A stretch of DNA of 64,000 nt from Bacteroidales bacterium (GTDB lineage Bacteria; Bacteroidota; Bacteroidia; Bacteroidales; UBA10428), in assembly GCA_016931575.1 (NCBI GenBank), contig JAFGEO010000079.1, positions 24,853 through 88,852 of the forward strand, read 5' to 3'. Positions within the stretch are counted from its first letter, which is position 1; each line of letters begins with the position of its first letter. Below, in pieces: positions 29,346 through 40,075 of this stretch. The translations under genes were made by a program, and so were the position numbers. The notes under the pieces are model-generated. The model was not told where the DNA came from. It saw only the letters and a program-made list of their open reading frames with translations, and ran no database searches.

Positions 29346-29540
29346 GCTGGTTTGTTTCGTTAAGGTCCCCGAAAGCTGTCCATTTCAAATAAAAACAGCA
29401 GTTTACGGGATACTGTTCATAATTTGAATAAAGACTTAAAAAGTGGCAAAAGGTTGCGTGAAAAAAGGAAAAATTCCTGCTAATTATCTGCTTATCCAGG
29501 GAATGGTCTCTGGGGTGAATGCAGGAGTTTCAAGTTCTTG

Positions 29541-30866
29541 TCAGTTACAAAACTTTTTCGGCTGCCCGGTAGTCTCAATGACATTGTTCCAGAGGACTCC
29601 CTCCAGGGAGATTCGTTTGCGGTCTTTAACAGTCATGGGGATAGGGAGCAACGTAAACCTCGAGTTCCAGTAGCCTACCACGAAGCCGGTTCGGCCCGCC
29701 ATGGCTGCATGCACGGCATTTTGTGCCAGAATGTTGCAGAACAGGCTGTCGTTAGCGTTTGCCGGGGCACTGCGGATAATATAGCTCGGATCGATGTATT
29801 TCATGCTGTAGGGAAAACTTTGGTGGTCGAATTCTTCCCTGATCTTATCCCTGAGGTACATGCCGATATCTTTATACTTAACATTTCCGGAGGCATCTTT
29901 ATCGTGGGTGTCTTCTGTGAACAAATGCTGACCAGCCCCCTCTGCCACAGCGATAAGTACATGGTGTTTTGCTTCAAGCCTTTTCCTGAGCCATTTCAGC
30001 AAACCCTGTGGCCCGTAAAGCTCAAAATTCATTTCGGGTACCAGTACCAGGTTTACCTCCTGTACAGCAAGTGCTGCATTGGCAGCGATAAAACCTGAAT
30101 CGCGTCCCATTAGTTTCACCAGGGCAATGCCATTATAGGCGCCCTTGGCTTCGTTGTGGGCCCCCCGCAGGATATCGGCAGCAATCGTGAAGGCCGTTTC
30201 AAAGCCAAACGACTTTTCAATCAGGTTTATATCGTTATCGATGGTCTTTGGGACGGCGGCTACGGCAATCTTCAGATTGCGACGTGTAATTTCTTCGGTG
30301 ATTTTCTGTGCCCCGCGCAGGGTGCCGTCCCCGCCGATGGTGAACAGGATATTAATATTCATACGTTCCAGGGCATCCACAATTTCGCCGCTATCCTGTG
30401 GTCCCCGTGAGGAGCCCAGGATAGAGCCGCCATGCATATGGATCTCTTCAATTTCATCCGGGACCAGGTCAATGATCTCATGTCCGTATTTTGGGATGAA
30501 CCCTTCATATCCGTAGCGGATCCCGATGATCCTTTGGACCCCGTAACGGTTGTAAAGCTGCATAACCAATCCGCGGATCACGTTGTTCAGCCCCGGGCAT
30601 AAACCTCCACAGGTAACGATGGCCACCTTTGTTTTTGTCGGATCAAAATAGATCTTTTCTTTTGGCCCCCCTTTTTCAAAGGAAATTGGAGTAGTATGAT
30701 TTTCAATTAGTTCATTATAATGACGCAGACTGGCATCCATCAGTACCCGTTCATCATCCCGGACGTAATTAAAGACGCCGTCGCCAAGTTCCTTTGACAG
30801 ATTAAGGGGCGATTGAACGGTGCATTTACCTAAAGAGGGAACCAGGTATTCTTCATTTGTTTGCAT
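29541..30866 (-). CDS. pfkA: 6-phosphofructokinase, ATP-type by GGDGT
   Basis: CGGLCPGLNNVIRG, IGGDGTLRGA, PKTIDNDINL motifs. Confidence 0.85.
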   Translation of the reverse strand: MQTNEEYLVPSLGKCTVQSPLNLSKELGDGVFNYVRDDERVLMDASLRHYNELIENHTTPISFEKGGPKEKIYFDPTKTKVAIVTCGGLCPGLNNVIRGLVMQLYNRYGVQRIIGIRYGYEGFIPKYGHEIIDLVPDEIEEIHMHGGSILGSSRGPQDSGEIVDALERMNINILFTIGGDGTLRGAQKITEEITRRNLKIAVAAVPKTIDNDINLIEKSFGFETAFTIAADILRGAHNEAKGAYNGIALVKLMGRDSGFIAANAALAVQEVNLVLVPEMNFELYGPQGLLKWLRKRLEAKHHVLIAVAEGAGQHLFTEDTHDKDASGNVKYKDIGMYLRDKIREEFDHQSFPYSMKYIDPSYIIRSAPANANDSLFCNILAQNAVHAAMAGRTGFVVGYWNSRFTLLPIPMTVKDRKRISLEGVLWNNVIETTGQPKKFCN

Positions 30867-30940
30867 GAGCTGTTAGCTTTTAAAATCTAAAAATAATAAA
30901 ATGTGCTGTGTAAAATTAGCTGAGTCTCGATTTCCTTCTG

Positions 30941-32017
30941 TTAAACCTGGATTAATCTATTGAATTCTTCACCAACATTTTTCCAGGTAAGTTCCGGATT
31001 CCCCGCAATTTCCCTATGGTTTCCCTTTGGATTGTACGGGTTGTTGAAAATCTTTCTGATATGCTGTTTCAGCGATTCTTTGTCATTGAAGTAATAGGCC
31101 GAATCATGGGTTGTAACCCGGTTAAATGGATTATCTGCAGCGATGATCTTCAGCTTGGAGTACAAGGCTTCAACGAGCGAGGGGTTCGTCCCCCCTGCCA
31201 TATGTCCGTGAAGGTATAGTTTGCAGTGGGAGCGATAGGCCTGAAGGAGGCCCTTGTCATAAATGGCCTCTTTGAGCATGATATTCTTTTTGCCGCCGTA
31301 TTTTTTAAGGAGAAATCTGCCATACCGGGTTTGGGAGGCATTACTGATAACAATAAGGGGAATATCGGGCAGTTCGCAAAAGGCATCCAGGATAAGTCCA
31401 AGCTGGTTTTCAGGCTCGGCACGGGCAATCACCAGGGCGTACTCATCCTTAATGCCGGGAGGGGGCAGGACATTCTCAGGGATGTGGTCGCCACCGTAAC
31501 CAAGCAGGGCGGTTTTTTTGGTGAACCGACCGGGGATGCTATCCCAGAGGGCGGAATTATCTATGATCAGCATGTCAGCTTTCCAGAGAGACAACCAGCG
31601 GCTGATATACAGAAACAGCCTGGCAAAAGCATTCCATTTTGAGCGTTGCCATTCCATGCCGTCCAGGTGGACGATAATCTTTCCACGAAAAAAGGGAGCC
31701 AGCACCGGAAAGAAAATCCCTAATCCAATGCCCAGGATCAGCAGCGTATCTTCTGGTTTACTCCTCCGGATGGAAAACAGGATGGAACGTAGGTCGTACC
31801 AAAGACTTGAAATGCCGTTTGGGTAGCTGTCAATGAAAAAACGGTGAGCCTCTCCGAACATCGGGGAACGCTCTTCTTTAGCATATAGCCGGGTGCTGCA
31901 GGCAACATACACTTCCATTTTTTTGCTCATTATGCCGGCAAGATTTTCGGCGAAGGTCTCAAAGCCTCCATAGCGTGCAGGAATTCCTGCTGAACCAATG
32001 ATATATAATTTTGACAT
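30941..32017 (-). CDS. DUF1972-containing glycosyltransferase
   Basis: N-terminal IGSAGIPARYGGFETFAENLA, GT4-like C-terminus. Confidence 0.85.
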   Translation of the reverse strand: MSKLYIIGSAGIPARYGGFETFAENLAGIMSKKMEVYVACSTRLYAKEERSPMFGEAHRFFIDSYPNGISSLWYDLRSILFSIRRSKPEDTLLILGIGLGIFFPVLAPFFRGKIIVHLDGMEWQRSKWNAFARLFLYISRWLSLWKADMLIIDNSALWDSIPGRFTKKTALLGYGGDHIPENVLPPPGIKDEYALVIARAEPENQLGLILDAFCELPDIPLIVISNASQTRYGRFLLKKYGGKKNIMLKEAIYDKGLLQAYRSHCKLYLHGHMAGGTNPSLVEALYSKLKIIAADNPFNRVTTHDSAYYFNDKESLKQHIRKIFNNPYNPKGNHREIAGNPELTWKNVGEEFNRLIQV

Positions 32018-32401
32018 CAGAAGAGAACAGACTGAACCGGGTTTAAGTTATTAACAAATGCCAAATTTGTGTTACGAATTGAACAAAAAAAACTCAAAAT
32101 CAGTGTCGGATTGAACTGTAAGATCATACACCCGAATTTAAGCTTAAGTTAATTCTATCCAAATGTTTAATTAACAGACGAATACGTTTGAAATAAAGTT
32201 AAAAGACTGAATATCAATAAGTTGAATTATTTTAATAATTTTTAATCTTTTAATAATCTGATATTAAAATGGATAGATTTTATTTGAGAAAGTCAATACC
32301 AAATTCATTTTTTTTTTAGGATTTTTTTCACAAAATTGCTTACTCTAAAATTAACAGTGCCCTATAAACCTAATTACCTAAAACTAAACATAATACTTAA
32401 C

Positions 32402-33823
32402 ATGCACAGGGAAGTTTGGAACAATTGTCTCAAAGTAATTAAGGATAATGTACCATCAATAAGCTTTAGGACATGGTTCGAACCTATTGTACCCGTTAGA
32501 TTGGAAAACAATATACTGACCATTCAGGTGCCCAGTCCTTTTTTTTATGAATACCTGGAGGAAAAGTACATTGAGATCATCAGTAAAACCCTGCGTAAAG
32601 AGCTGGGTTATGATGCGAAGCTTGAATACAGTGTCGTAATGGAGTATAACACCGCTGAGAAGCGCAGTCCGCTCACCGTAAAACTGCCTGCTCAGAACCA
32701 AAGGGATCTCAAGAACCATCCTGTATCTGTACCCTTAAATGCTGACGAAAAAACTATTAAGAATCCGTTCATCATTCCGGGATTGAAAAAGCTGGACATT
32801 GATCCGAGGTTAAACCCGGAGAACAGCTTTACCAATTTTGTTGAAGGAGAATGTAACCGATTGGCTCGCTCTGCAGGTATTGCAGTAGCTAATAATCCTG
32901 GCGGTACTGCCTTTAATCCTTTATTGATTTATGGTGATTCCGGATTAGGAAAGACACACCTGGCCCAGGCCATTGGAATTGAGGTTAAAGAGAAGTTTCC
33001 GGATAAGACTGTTCTGTATGTCAATGCCAACAAATTTCAGACTCAGTTCGTTGAATCCATCCGGAACAACAACAAAAACGATTTTCTTCATTTCTACCAA
33101 ATGATTGATGTGCTGATAATTGATGATGTGCATGAATTTGCCGGGAAAGAAAAAACCCAGGACACTTTTTTCCACATCTTTAACCACCTGCATCAATCGG
33201 GAAAACAACTGATCCTGACATCTGACAAGCCACCCGTTGAATTACAGGGAATGGAGCAACGGCTTTTATCCCGTTTCAAGTGGGGACTTTCGGCTGATTT
33301 GCAGATCCCGGATTTTGAAACGCGTATTGCCATCCTGAAGCAGAAAATTTATAAGGATGGAATTGAGATGTCGGATGAAGTGATCGAGTACATCTCGACA
33401 CATATTACAGATAATATCCGGGAGCTGGAAGGTGCCCTGATATCACTCCTGGCACAATCGACACTCAACAAAAAGGAAATTACGCTGGATCTTGCCAGGG
33501 AAATGATCGACAAATTGATCAAGAATACCAAAAGAGAAGTCTCGATCGATTATATCCAGAAGGTTGTCTGTAACTATTATGACATCGGCATTGAGATGTT
33601 ACAGTCTAAAACCCGGAAGCGCGAGATTGTCCAGGCGCGGCAGGTGGCCATGTATTTTAGTAAAAACCTGACCAAATCGTCGCTGGCAACCATTGGCGCT
33701 CAGATAGGAGGGAAGGACCATGCCACGGTGCTCCATGCCTGTAAGACCGTCAATAACCTGATGGACACTGATAAACATTTTAAAAGCCAGATCGAAGACA
33801 TTGAAAAGAAACTGAAATTTTAA
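32402..33823 (+). CDS. dnaA: Chromosomal replication initiator DnaA (ATG at 32402 preferred over ORF-track start 32336)
   Basis: GDSGLGKTHLAQAIG Walker A, IDDVHEFAGKEKTQ, C-terminal GGKDHATVLHACKTV. Confidence 0.97.
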   Translation: MHREVWNNCLKVIKDNVPSISFRTWFEPIVPVRLENNILTIQVPSPFFYEYLEEKYIEIISKTLRKELGYDAKLEYSVVMEYNTAEKRSPLTVKLPAQNQRDLKNHPVSVPLNADEKTIKNPFIIPGLKKLDIDPRLNPENSFTNFVEGECNRLARSAGIAVANNPGGTAFNPLLIYGDSGLGKTHLAQAIGIEVKEKFPDKTVLYVNANKFQTQFVESIRNNNKNDFLHFYQMIDVLIIDDVHEFAGKEKTQDTFFHIFNHLHQSGKQLILTSDKPPVELQGMEQRLLSRFKWGLSADLQIPDFETRIAILKQKIYKDGIEMSDEVIEYISTHITDNIRELEGALISLLAQSTLNKKEITLDLAREMIDKLIKNTKREVSIDYIQKVVCNYYDIGIEMLQSKTRKREIVQARQVAMYFSKNLTKSSLATIGAQIGGKDHATVLHACKTVNNLMDTDKHFKSQIEDIEKKLKF

Positions 33824-33848
33824 CCCCGATTTATCGGGGTTTTTTTTT
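33822..33848 (+). terminator. dnaA terminator
   Basis: ACCCCGAT-TTA-TCGGGGT stem followed by a T tract; overlaps dnaA stop. Confidence 0.85.
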
Positions 33849-33876
33849 GAATTTTTTAGCTCATAGCTGAACCTGA

Positions 33877-34488
33877 ATGGAGCGATACACATTCAAAATA
33901 TTAAAAGCGGAAGCAGAAGGAATTTTCAAAGACCGGGGAAGTAAATTTATCGCCTATGCCTATCCTGTTGAATCGGAGGAGTCAGTTAAGGAAATTATCG
34001 GAAAGCTCAGGAAGGAACATCACAGCGCAAGGCACCATTGTTACGCATACCGGATTGGATTTGCGGACGCAAAATACAGGATGAATGATGACGGAGAACC
34101 CTCCGGAACAGCAGGGAAACCCATATACGGACAGCTTCTCTCATTTGATGTAACCAATACCCTTATCGTGGTTGTAAGATACTTCGGAGGTACCCTGCTG
34201 GGTACCCCGGGACTGATCAATGCCTATCGTTCAGCGGCTGAAGATTGCCTCAGGCAGGCCGTTATCACCGAATATATTCTTACCAAAGGGGTAAGGATCG
34301 GGTTTGACTATTCTCAGCTGAACCTGGTCATGCGTGTGCTCTCGGAAGAAGGGGTCGGCGATGGGGAGAAGACCTTTATGGAGCGCTGTACCATGATGCT
34401 GGATATCCCCCTTCCCTTGTATGAAAAAGTGATGGGCAGGCTAGGTAAAATACCTGAAATACAGATTGATGATCAAGTTTTAAAATAG
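33877..34488 (+). CDS. yigZ: YigZ/IMPACT family protein
   Basis: DRGSKFIAYAYPV and HCYAYRIG...DDGEPSGTAGKPI motifs. Confidence 0.9.
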   Translation: MERYTFKILKAEAEGIFKDRGSKFIAYAYPVESEESVKEIIGKLRKEHHSARHHCYAYRIGFADAKYRMNDDGEPSGTAGKPIYGQLLSFDVTNTLIVVVRYFGGTLLGTPGLINAYRSAAEDCLRQAVITEYILTKGVRIGFDYSQLNLVMRVLSEEGVGDGEKTFMERCTMMLDIPLPLYEKVMGRLGKIPEIQIDDQVLK

Positions 34489-34551
34489 ATGTTAACAATA
34501 GTTTACTTTAGATTGATTGTTGATTAAATTTACTACATAAACCATTGAAAT

Positions 34552-35460
34552 ATGCTGAATAGAAGTCTTGTATCCATTACAGATTTTAATCGGGAGGAGT
34601 ATCTGAAGGTACTGTCAGTAGCGGCAGATTTTGAGCTGAACTCCTATCAGAACCTCCTTCAGGGAAAAGTTATCGCGACACTTTTTTTTGAACCCTCGAC
34701 CCGAACGCGGCTGAGCTTTGAAAGCGCAATCAATCGTTTAGGCGGAAAAGTGATCGGGTTTTCCGATTCGCAGACCACCTCAGTTACTAAAGGGGAGACT
34801 CTGAATGACACCATCCGGGTGATCAGCAATTATGCTGAACTTATTGTCATGCGTCATACACTTGAAGGAAGTGCCAGGTACGCAAGTGAGATATCCAGGG
34901 TACCCATTGTCAATGCAGGCGATGGTGCCAATCAGCATCCCACGCAAACCTTACTCGACTTATATTCCATTCAAAAAACCCAGGGCACCCTTGAAAACCT
35001 GAAAATTTTCATGGTTGGCGACCTGAAATACGGGAGGACGGTCCACTCATTGCTCATGGCACTGTCGGAATTCAATACGACCTTCTACTTTATCGCACCT
35101 GATGAGCTGAAAATGCCGGTTGAATATAAATTACACCTGGAAAAAAAAGGTCTTAAATATTACGAGTCGAAGGAACTCGAAGGAAGTCTCGGGGAAGCTG
35201 ATATCATTTACATGACAAGGGTACAGAAGGAACGTTTTTCAGATCCGATTGAATACGAAAGAACAAAGAACGCATACGTATTAAAAGATTCCATGCTTTG
35301 TGGTACAAAAGATACCCTGCGGGTGCTTCATCCTCTGCCCAGAGTCAATGAGATCCATCCCGATGTAGATGCCAATCCAAAGGCCTACTACTTTCAGCAA
35401 ACTGAAAACGGGGTATATATACGTCAGGCAATTATTTCGTTAATTCTTGGTTTGAAATAG
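34552..35460 (+). CDS. pyrB: Aspartate carbamoyltransferase catalytic subunit
   Basis: [37 protein letters not shown]. Confidence 0.97.
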   Translation: MLNRSLVSITDFNREEYLKVLSVAADFELNSYQNLLQGKVIATLFFEPSTRTRLSFESAINRLGGKVIGFSDSQTTSVTKGETLNDTIRVISNYAELIVMRHTLEGSARYASEISRVPIVNAGDGANQHPTQTLLDLYSIQKTQGTLENLKIFMVGDLKYGRTVHSLLMALSEFNTTFYFIAPDELKMPVEYKLHLEKKGLKYYESKELEGSLGEADIIYMTRVQKERFSDPIEYERTKNAYVLKDSMLCGTKDTLRVLHPLPRVNEIHPDVDANPKAYYFQQTENGVYIRQAIISLILGLK

Positions 35461-35467
35461 AAAGCTT

Positions 35468-35923
35468 ATGAAAGATAAAAAACTGGAAGTCAGTGCCCTG
35501 AAAGACGGAACCGTCATTGACCATATTCCTGCCGACAGCCTTTTCAAAGTATTATCCATCCTGAGTCTGCAGAAAATTGAAGGGATGATCACCTTTGGGA
35601 CAAACCTGCCCAGCAAAAGACTGGGAAAAAAAGCGATTATCAAGCTTTCCGATGTCTTTTTCAAAGACAAGGATATCAACAGGATCGCCCTGATCGCGCC
35701 GGATGCCAAGCTGAATATTATAAAAGATTACCAGGTGATCGAGAAAAGGATCGTGCAGGTCCCTGATGAGATTACCGGCATTGTTAAATGTGTCAATCCA
35801 ATGTGTGTCACCAACCACGAAAAGGTACCGACGCGATTTCATGTGCTGGATAAAAAGCAAATGAAACTCAGGTGCCATTTTTGTGAGAAAATGACCGATA
35901 AGGAGCACATGCAGATATTGTAA
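35468..35923 (+). CDS. pyrI: Aspartate carbamoyltransferase regulatory subunit
   Basis: Zn ligands CVNPMCVTN...CHFCEK; 7 bp downstream of pyrB. Confidence 0.95.
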   Translation: MKDKKLEVSALKDGTVIDHIPADSLFKVLSILSLQKIEGMITFGTNLPSKRLGKKAIIKLSDVFFKDKDINRIALIAPDAKLNIIKDYQVIEKRIVQVPDEITGIVKCVNPMCVTNHEKVPTRFHVLDKKQMKLRCHFCEKMTDKEHMQIL

Positions 35924-35929
35924 TTGTAC

Positions 35930-36589
35930 TTAGCGGAGCCTTTCGTACGACTTAATAAGAATGTCGTCCCGGCGTATAAAACGGAAAGCCTGGAACAATA
36001 ATACCACATTCACCAGGGGAATGATAAGCGTCCACCTGAGATGGGGATCAAAAACTTTCATGCCCTTCTCAAGGCCGATCCCGGCTTTAAAAAGCAGGTA
36101 ATACCCAACGATAGCCAGTAAAATACCCAGCGTCAGAAGGATATTAAAGACACAGAGCCTCATTTGTAACTTGCGGTTATTGAAAAGGAAGATGGTTATC
36201 AGGCTTAGTAAACCTGTGATGATTACCAGTGCGGTAAGCGCAAAGGTATTGTTGTAGACTGTATCCGTATCATAGAGATTTTGCAGTCCCCTGAAGTTGA
36301 GCATCAGGTGTACAACCTTCAGCCTTGTAACCTGCCGTGTAAGGGGTTGGTTGTCCAGGCCTGAGATTTCAGAATCTGCAAGTACTACTGAATCTGCCAG
36401 GGCCTCTGATCCGGTTTCGGCCATCAGGGAGTCGGTATTCTGAATGGCGGAATCTTTGATTTCAGGATTGACAACTTCAGTTACGGTAACAAGTTTTTTG
36501 CCGCCGAATCCGGAGTATGGGAGTTTAATAAACAATCCTGTCAGGATCAATGTCAGGGCAAGGAATACGGTTTGAACTCTTATAAGCAT
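35930..36589 (-). CDS. DUF4293 family membrane protein
   Basis: Four TM pattern with LIRVQTVFLALTLIL start typical of this Bacteroidetes family. Confidence 0.75.
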   Translation of the reverse strand: MLIRVQTVFLALTLILTGLFIKLPYSGFGGKKLVTVTEVVNPEIKDSAIQNTDSLMAETGSEALADSVVLADSEISGLDNQPLTRQVTRLKVVHLMLNFRGLQNLYDTDTVYNNTFALTALVIITGLLSLITIFLFNNRKLQMRLCVFNILLTLGILLAIVGYYLLFKAGIGLEKGMKVFDPHLRWTLIIPLVNVVLLFQAFRFIRRDDILIKSYERLR

Positions 36590-36799
36590 ACTACAAATTT
36601 TTGAGCCACAAATATAAGCATCTTCAGTTACATACCGAAGATATACTTTCAGTCTTACACCTATTCAGAGAAACTTTTCCTGTGTTTATAAGTGAAATGC
36701 CGTTCAGGAATGCGTATGTTAATTTTATTGACTATTTTTGCATTTCTTCAAGTCTAGATGACTAAATAAGTCAGTTAATTAATTATTAAACAATACATT

Positions 36800-38833
36800 A
36801 TGAAGGGAGTTTTAGAGCGTTCAGCTGATAATATCAGGATTCTTTCGGCAGCAATGGTGGAAAAAGCTAAGTCGGGGCACCCTGGCGGAGCAATGGGTGG
36901 TGCAGATTTTGTTAATATCTTATTTTCAGAGTTTCTGAATTACGATCCAACCGATGGCAACTGGATTGCCCGCGACAGGTTTTTCCTTGATCCGGGTCAC
37001 ATGTCCCCCATGCTTTATTCAATCCTGGCCATGGCCGGTTATTATTCATTACATGATCTCGAGAATTTCCGTCAGTGGGGTAGTGTAACCCCGGGACACC
37101 CGGAAGTCGATTTCAGCAGAGGTGTGGAAAATACATCGGGTCCCCTTGGAATGGGACATACAAACGCTGTTGGGGCAGCTATTGCCGAGCGTTTTCTCGT
37201 AGCACGCTTCGGTGAAATTGTTGCTCATAAGACCTATGCGTTTATTTCTGACGGTGGGGTACAGGAAGAGATCAGTCAGGGTGCCGGAAGAATTGCCGGA
37301 CACCTGGGCCTGAATAATCTGATCATGTTCTATGATTCTAACGACATCCAGCTTTCAACGGAGACCAATGCCGTAACTACTGAAGATACGGCAAAAAAAT
37401 ATGAAGCCTGGGGATGGAAAGTGGTGACCATCAATGGTAACGACTCAAAGGAAATCCGCAGTGCCATTCAGGCTGCCCAGTCGGAGAAGGAAAGGCCGAC
37501 CCTGATCATCGGAAAGACCATTATGGGAAAAGGTGCCCTGGATGATAAAGGAGCCAGCTATGAAAGAAAATCGGCCACCCACGGCATGCCACTTTCTGAA
37601 GCAGGAGCTTCTTTTGAGAAGTCAATTATTAACCTTGGCGGTGATGCAGCAGCACCATTTGCCATCTTCCCCGATGTGAAAGAATACTGGCATAAGGTCA
37701 ATAGGAACAAAATTGAAAATGCCAAAGCAAAAAAGGAAGAGTTCAGTCAGTGGGAAAATGACAAGCCTGAGCTGGCGAAGAAACTCAAAAAATTCTTTAA
37801 GGGTGAAATACCAAAAATCGATTTTGGTGGACTGGAACAGAAACCAAATGTTGCTACCCGGGCTGCTTCAAGTGCAGTGCTTGGTCTCCTGGCAGAGAAG
37901 GTTGAAAATATGATCGTCGCCTCCGCAGACCTGTCGAACAGCGACAAAACTGACGGTTTCCTAAAGAAGACCAAACAGTTTACCAAAGGCGATTTTAGCG
38001 GTGCTTTCCTTCAGGCTGGAGTGGCTGAGCTGACCATGGGAGGTATTGCCAATGGAATGGCCCTCCACGGTGGTGTGATCCCGGTTTGTGCTACCTTCTT
38101 TGTATTTTCTGATTACATGAAGCCTGCAGCCCGACTGGCAGCATTAATGGAGCTTCCTGTGAAATATGTATGGACGCACGATGCTTTTCGTGTCGGGGAA
38201 GACGGTCCCACTCACCAGCCGGTAGAGCACGAAGCTCAGATCAGACTCCTGGAACACCTGAAAAACCATTCGGGCAAACCCAGTATGCTTGTTCTAAGAC
38301 CAGCTGATGCCAATGAAACTACTGTGGCATGGAAAATGGCACTGGAAAATACGAAAACTCCAACTGCCCTTCTGCTGTCACGTCAGAACATCCCGGATGT
38401 TCCTGCTGTTATGGACCGCTATGTTGAAGCTTTACAGGCTGAAAGAGGAGGATATATCGTCCAGAAAGACGAGGGAGACATTGATGTTGTGCTGGTTGCA
38501 AACGGATCTGAAGTTTCAACGCTGGTCAGTGGAGCAAAACTGCTGAGAGAAAAGAAGGGGTATAAAATTCAGATTGTGTCTGTAATTTCTGAAGGACTTT
38601 TCCGTCTTCAGGACAAAGCTTATCAGGAGGAAGTTATCCCGTCTGATAAGCCGGTATTCGGATTGACAGCCGGATTGCCTGTAACCCTTCAGGGCCTTGC
38701 AGGTCTCCGGGGTAAAGTGGTTGGGATGGAAAGCTTTGGTTTTTCAGCTCCTGCCAAGGTGCTTGATGAGAAACTGGGGTATACCGCAGAAAATGTCTTT
38801 AACCAGGTGGAAGCCTATTTAAAAGAATCTTAA
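36800..38833 (+). CDS. tkt: Transketolase
   Basis: KSGHPGGAMGGAD, LDPGHMSPMLYS, thiamine-binding and C-terminal domains, 677 aa. Confidence 0.95.
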   Translation: MKGVLERSADNIRILSAAMVEKAKSGHPGGAMGGADFVNILFSEFLNYDPTDGNWIARDRFFLDPGHMSPMLYSILAMAGYYSLHDLENFRQWGSVTPGHPEVDFSRGVENTSGPLGMGHTNAVGAAIAERFLVARFGEIVAHKTYAFISDGGVQEEISQGAGRIAGHLGLNNLIMFYDSNDIQLSTETNAVTTEDTAKKYEAWGWKVVTINGNDSKEIRSAIQAAQSEKERPTLIIGKTIMGKGALDDKGASYERKSATHGMPLSEAGASFEKSIINLGGDAAAPFAIFPDVKEYWHKVNRNKIENAKAKKEEFSQWENDKPELAKKLKKFFKGEIPKIDFGGLEQKPNVATRAASSAVLGLLAEKVENMIVASADLSNSDKTDGFLKKTKQFTKGDFSGAFLQAGVAELTMGGIANGMALHGGVIPVCATFFVFSDYMKPAARLAALMELPVKYVWTHDAFRVGEDGPTHQPVEHEAQIRLLEHLKNHSGKPSMLVLRPADANETTVAWKMALENTKTPTALLLSRQNIPDVPAVMDRYVEALQAERGGYIVQKDEGDIDVVLVANGSEVSTLVSGAKLLREKKGYKIQIVSVISEGLFRLQDKAYQEEVIPSDKPVFGLTAGLPVTLQGLAGLRGKVVGMESFGFSAPAKVLDEKLGYTAENVFNQVEAYLKES

Positions 38834-38865
38834 GCCTGAATCCATAAGTGATACGAGAAAGATTG

Positions 38866-38895
38866 CTGCCTCAGGATTTCCTGGGGCAGTTTTTT
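38866..38895 (+). terminator. tkt terminator
   Basis: CTGCCTCAGG-ATTT-CCTGGGGCAG then T6. Confidence 0.85.
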
Positions 38896-39033
38896 ATGGT
38901 GCAGCTTGGGATAAGAAGTCCTTATTCCTTACGTTCTGATCGCCTGCAAAAAGCATGACTCAGGAGATTCTTTACCTGAAACAGCAGATTCTTTCAGACC
39001 TCAAACACGCTAATTCCCAATTATTCTCTACTG

Positions 39034-39070
39034 AAAAAAAAAAGACCACCTGCATCAACAGACGGTCTTT
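39034..39070 (-). terminator. Terminator for xylB-xylA-epimerase operon
   Basis: AAAGACC/GGTCTTT stem with long T tract on minus strand. Confidence 0.65.
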
Positions 39071-39094
39071 TAAAGTTGAAGAATAACTTAGATC

Positions 39095-40072
39095 TTACGA
39101 AAGGTGAGAAATTCCCCAGGAGGCATCGATACTTTCAAAGGGTGCCAGGACAATAAGCCCTTTCTCATTATTGAAGGCATTCGGTGCGGAAGTCATGGGC
39201 TCAATAGCGATGGATTTTCTATCAGGAGGTGTATAGATCTGGAGGTAGTTATACTTGTATTTTCCTGTTTCCTGCCATATTCTGTAGCCAAAACCGCTCT
39301 GCTCATCTTTAAGGATGGTTGATGCAATATTGTTTCCCGGCATCAGCCTGAAGCAGTTGTCGAGCTGCGTTTCGCCGATCTGTTTCAGGGTATTGAACTC
39401 GCTGTATTTTTCCTCTTTTCCGGTTGGGATATTTCGGTCGTCAACGTCAAGCATGACATCGGCAGGAAATTCAAGCGATATTCCATTTACCTGCTTAATG
39501 CCTGCCATAAAATACGGGTGCCATCCATGAGCAACAGGGATCGACTGGTCCATATTGTTTGAGATCTTAACCATGCAATCGAATCCACTGCCTTCATTCA
39601 GCCTGTAGATCACCTTAAAGAGGTAGGTGAAAGGATATCCGGGCATAGGTTTTGAGTTAAACTCGAGGATCAGGATACAGGCGATTTCACCATCTTCCGC
39701 ATCGACAACCTTAAACGCCTTGTCGAACACCAGGCCGTGAATAGCATTGTTTTCGTGCGGAAAATTCATGTTGAGCTCGTGCACTTCGTTTTGAAAGGTG
39801 TATTTTGCATCCTGGATCCTGTTAGGGAATGGGAAGAGGTTGCTGCCCCTGAACGATGAATTAAGGATCTCCTTTAGCTCATTCTCTGAGCTATAGCCGC
39901 TCATTATCTCAACGAGTTCTCCATTATGTTGAAGGGCCATCCCATTGATGGCCCCTCCATATTCCGGCAGAACAGAGACATACTCTCCGGTATGATTGTC
40001 AAGCAATTTATACCGGAGGATGCCTTCTGACCTTTCTTCTACAATTTTAAAACGTAGCTCAGTATACGCCAT
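39095..40072 (-). CDS. Aldose 1-epimerase family protein
   Basis: GWHPYF, FPFPNRIQ and ENNAIHGLV motifs. Confidence 0.85.
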   Translation of the reverse strand: MAYTELRFKIVEERSEGILRYKLLDNHTGEYVSVLPEYGGAINGMALQHNGELVEIMSGYSSENELKEILNSSFRGSNLFPFPNRIQDAKYTFQNEVHELNMNFPHENNAIHGLVFDKAFKVVDAEDGEIACILILEFNSKPMPGYPFTYLFKVIYRLNEGSGFDCMVKISNNMDQSIPVAHGWHPYFMAGIKQVNGISLEFPADVMLDVDDRNIPTGKEEKYSEFNTLKQIGETQLDNCFRLMPGNNIASTILKDEQSGFGYRIWQETGKYKYNYLQIYTPPDRKSIAIEPMTSAPNAFNNEKGLIVLAPFESIDASWGISHLS

Positions 40073-40075
40073 TTA

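Noticed and set aside
29541-30866. PPi-dependent phosphofructokinase
   Set aside because: Has GGDGT rather than GGDDx, which favours ATP use; the PKTIDND segment alone is not decisive
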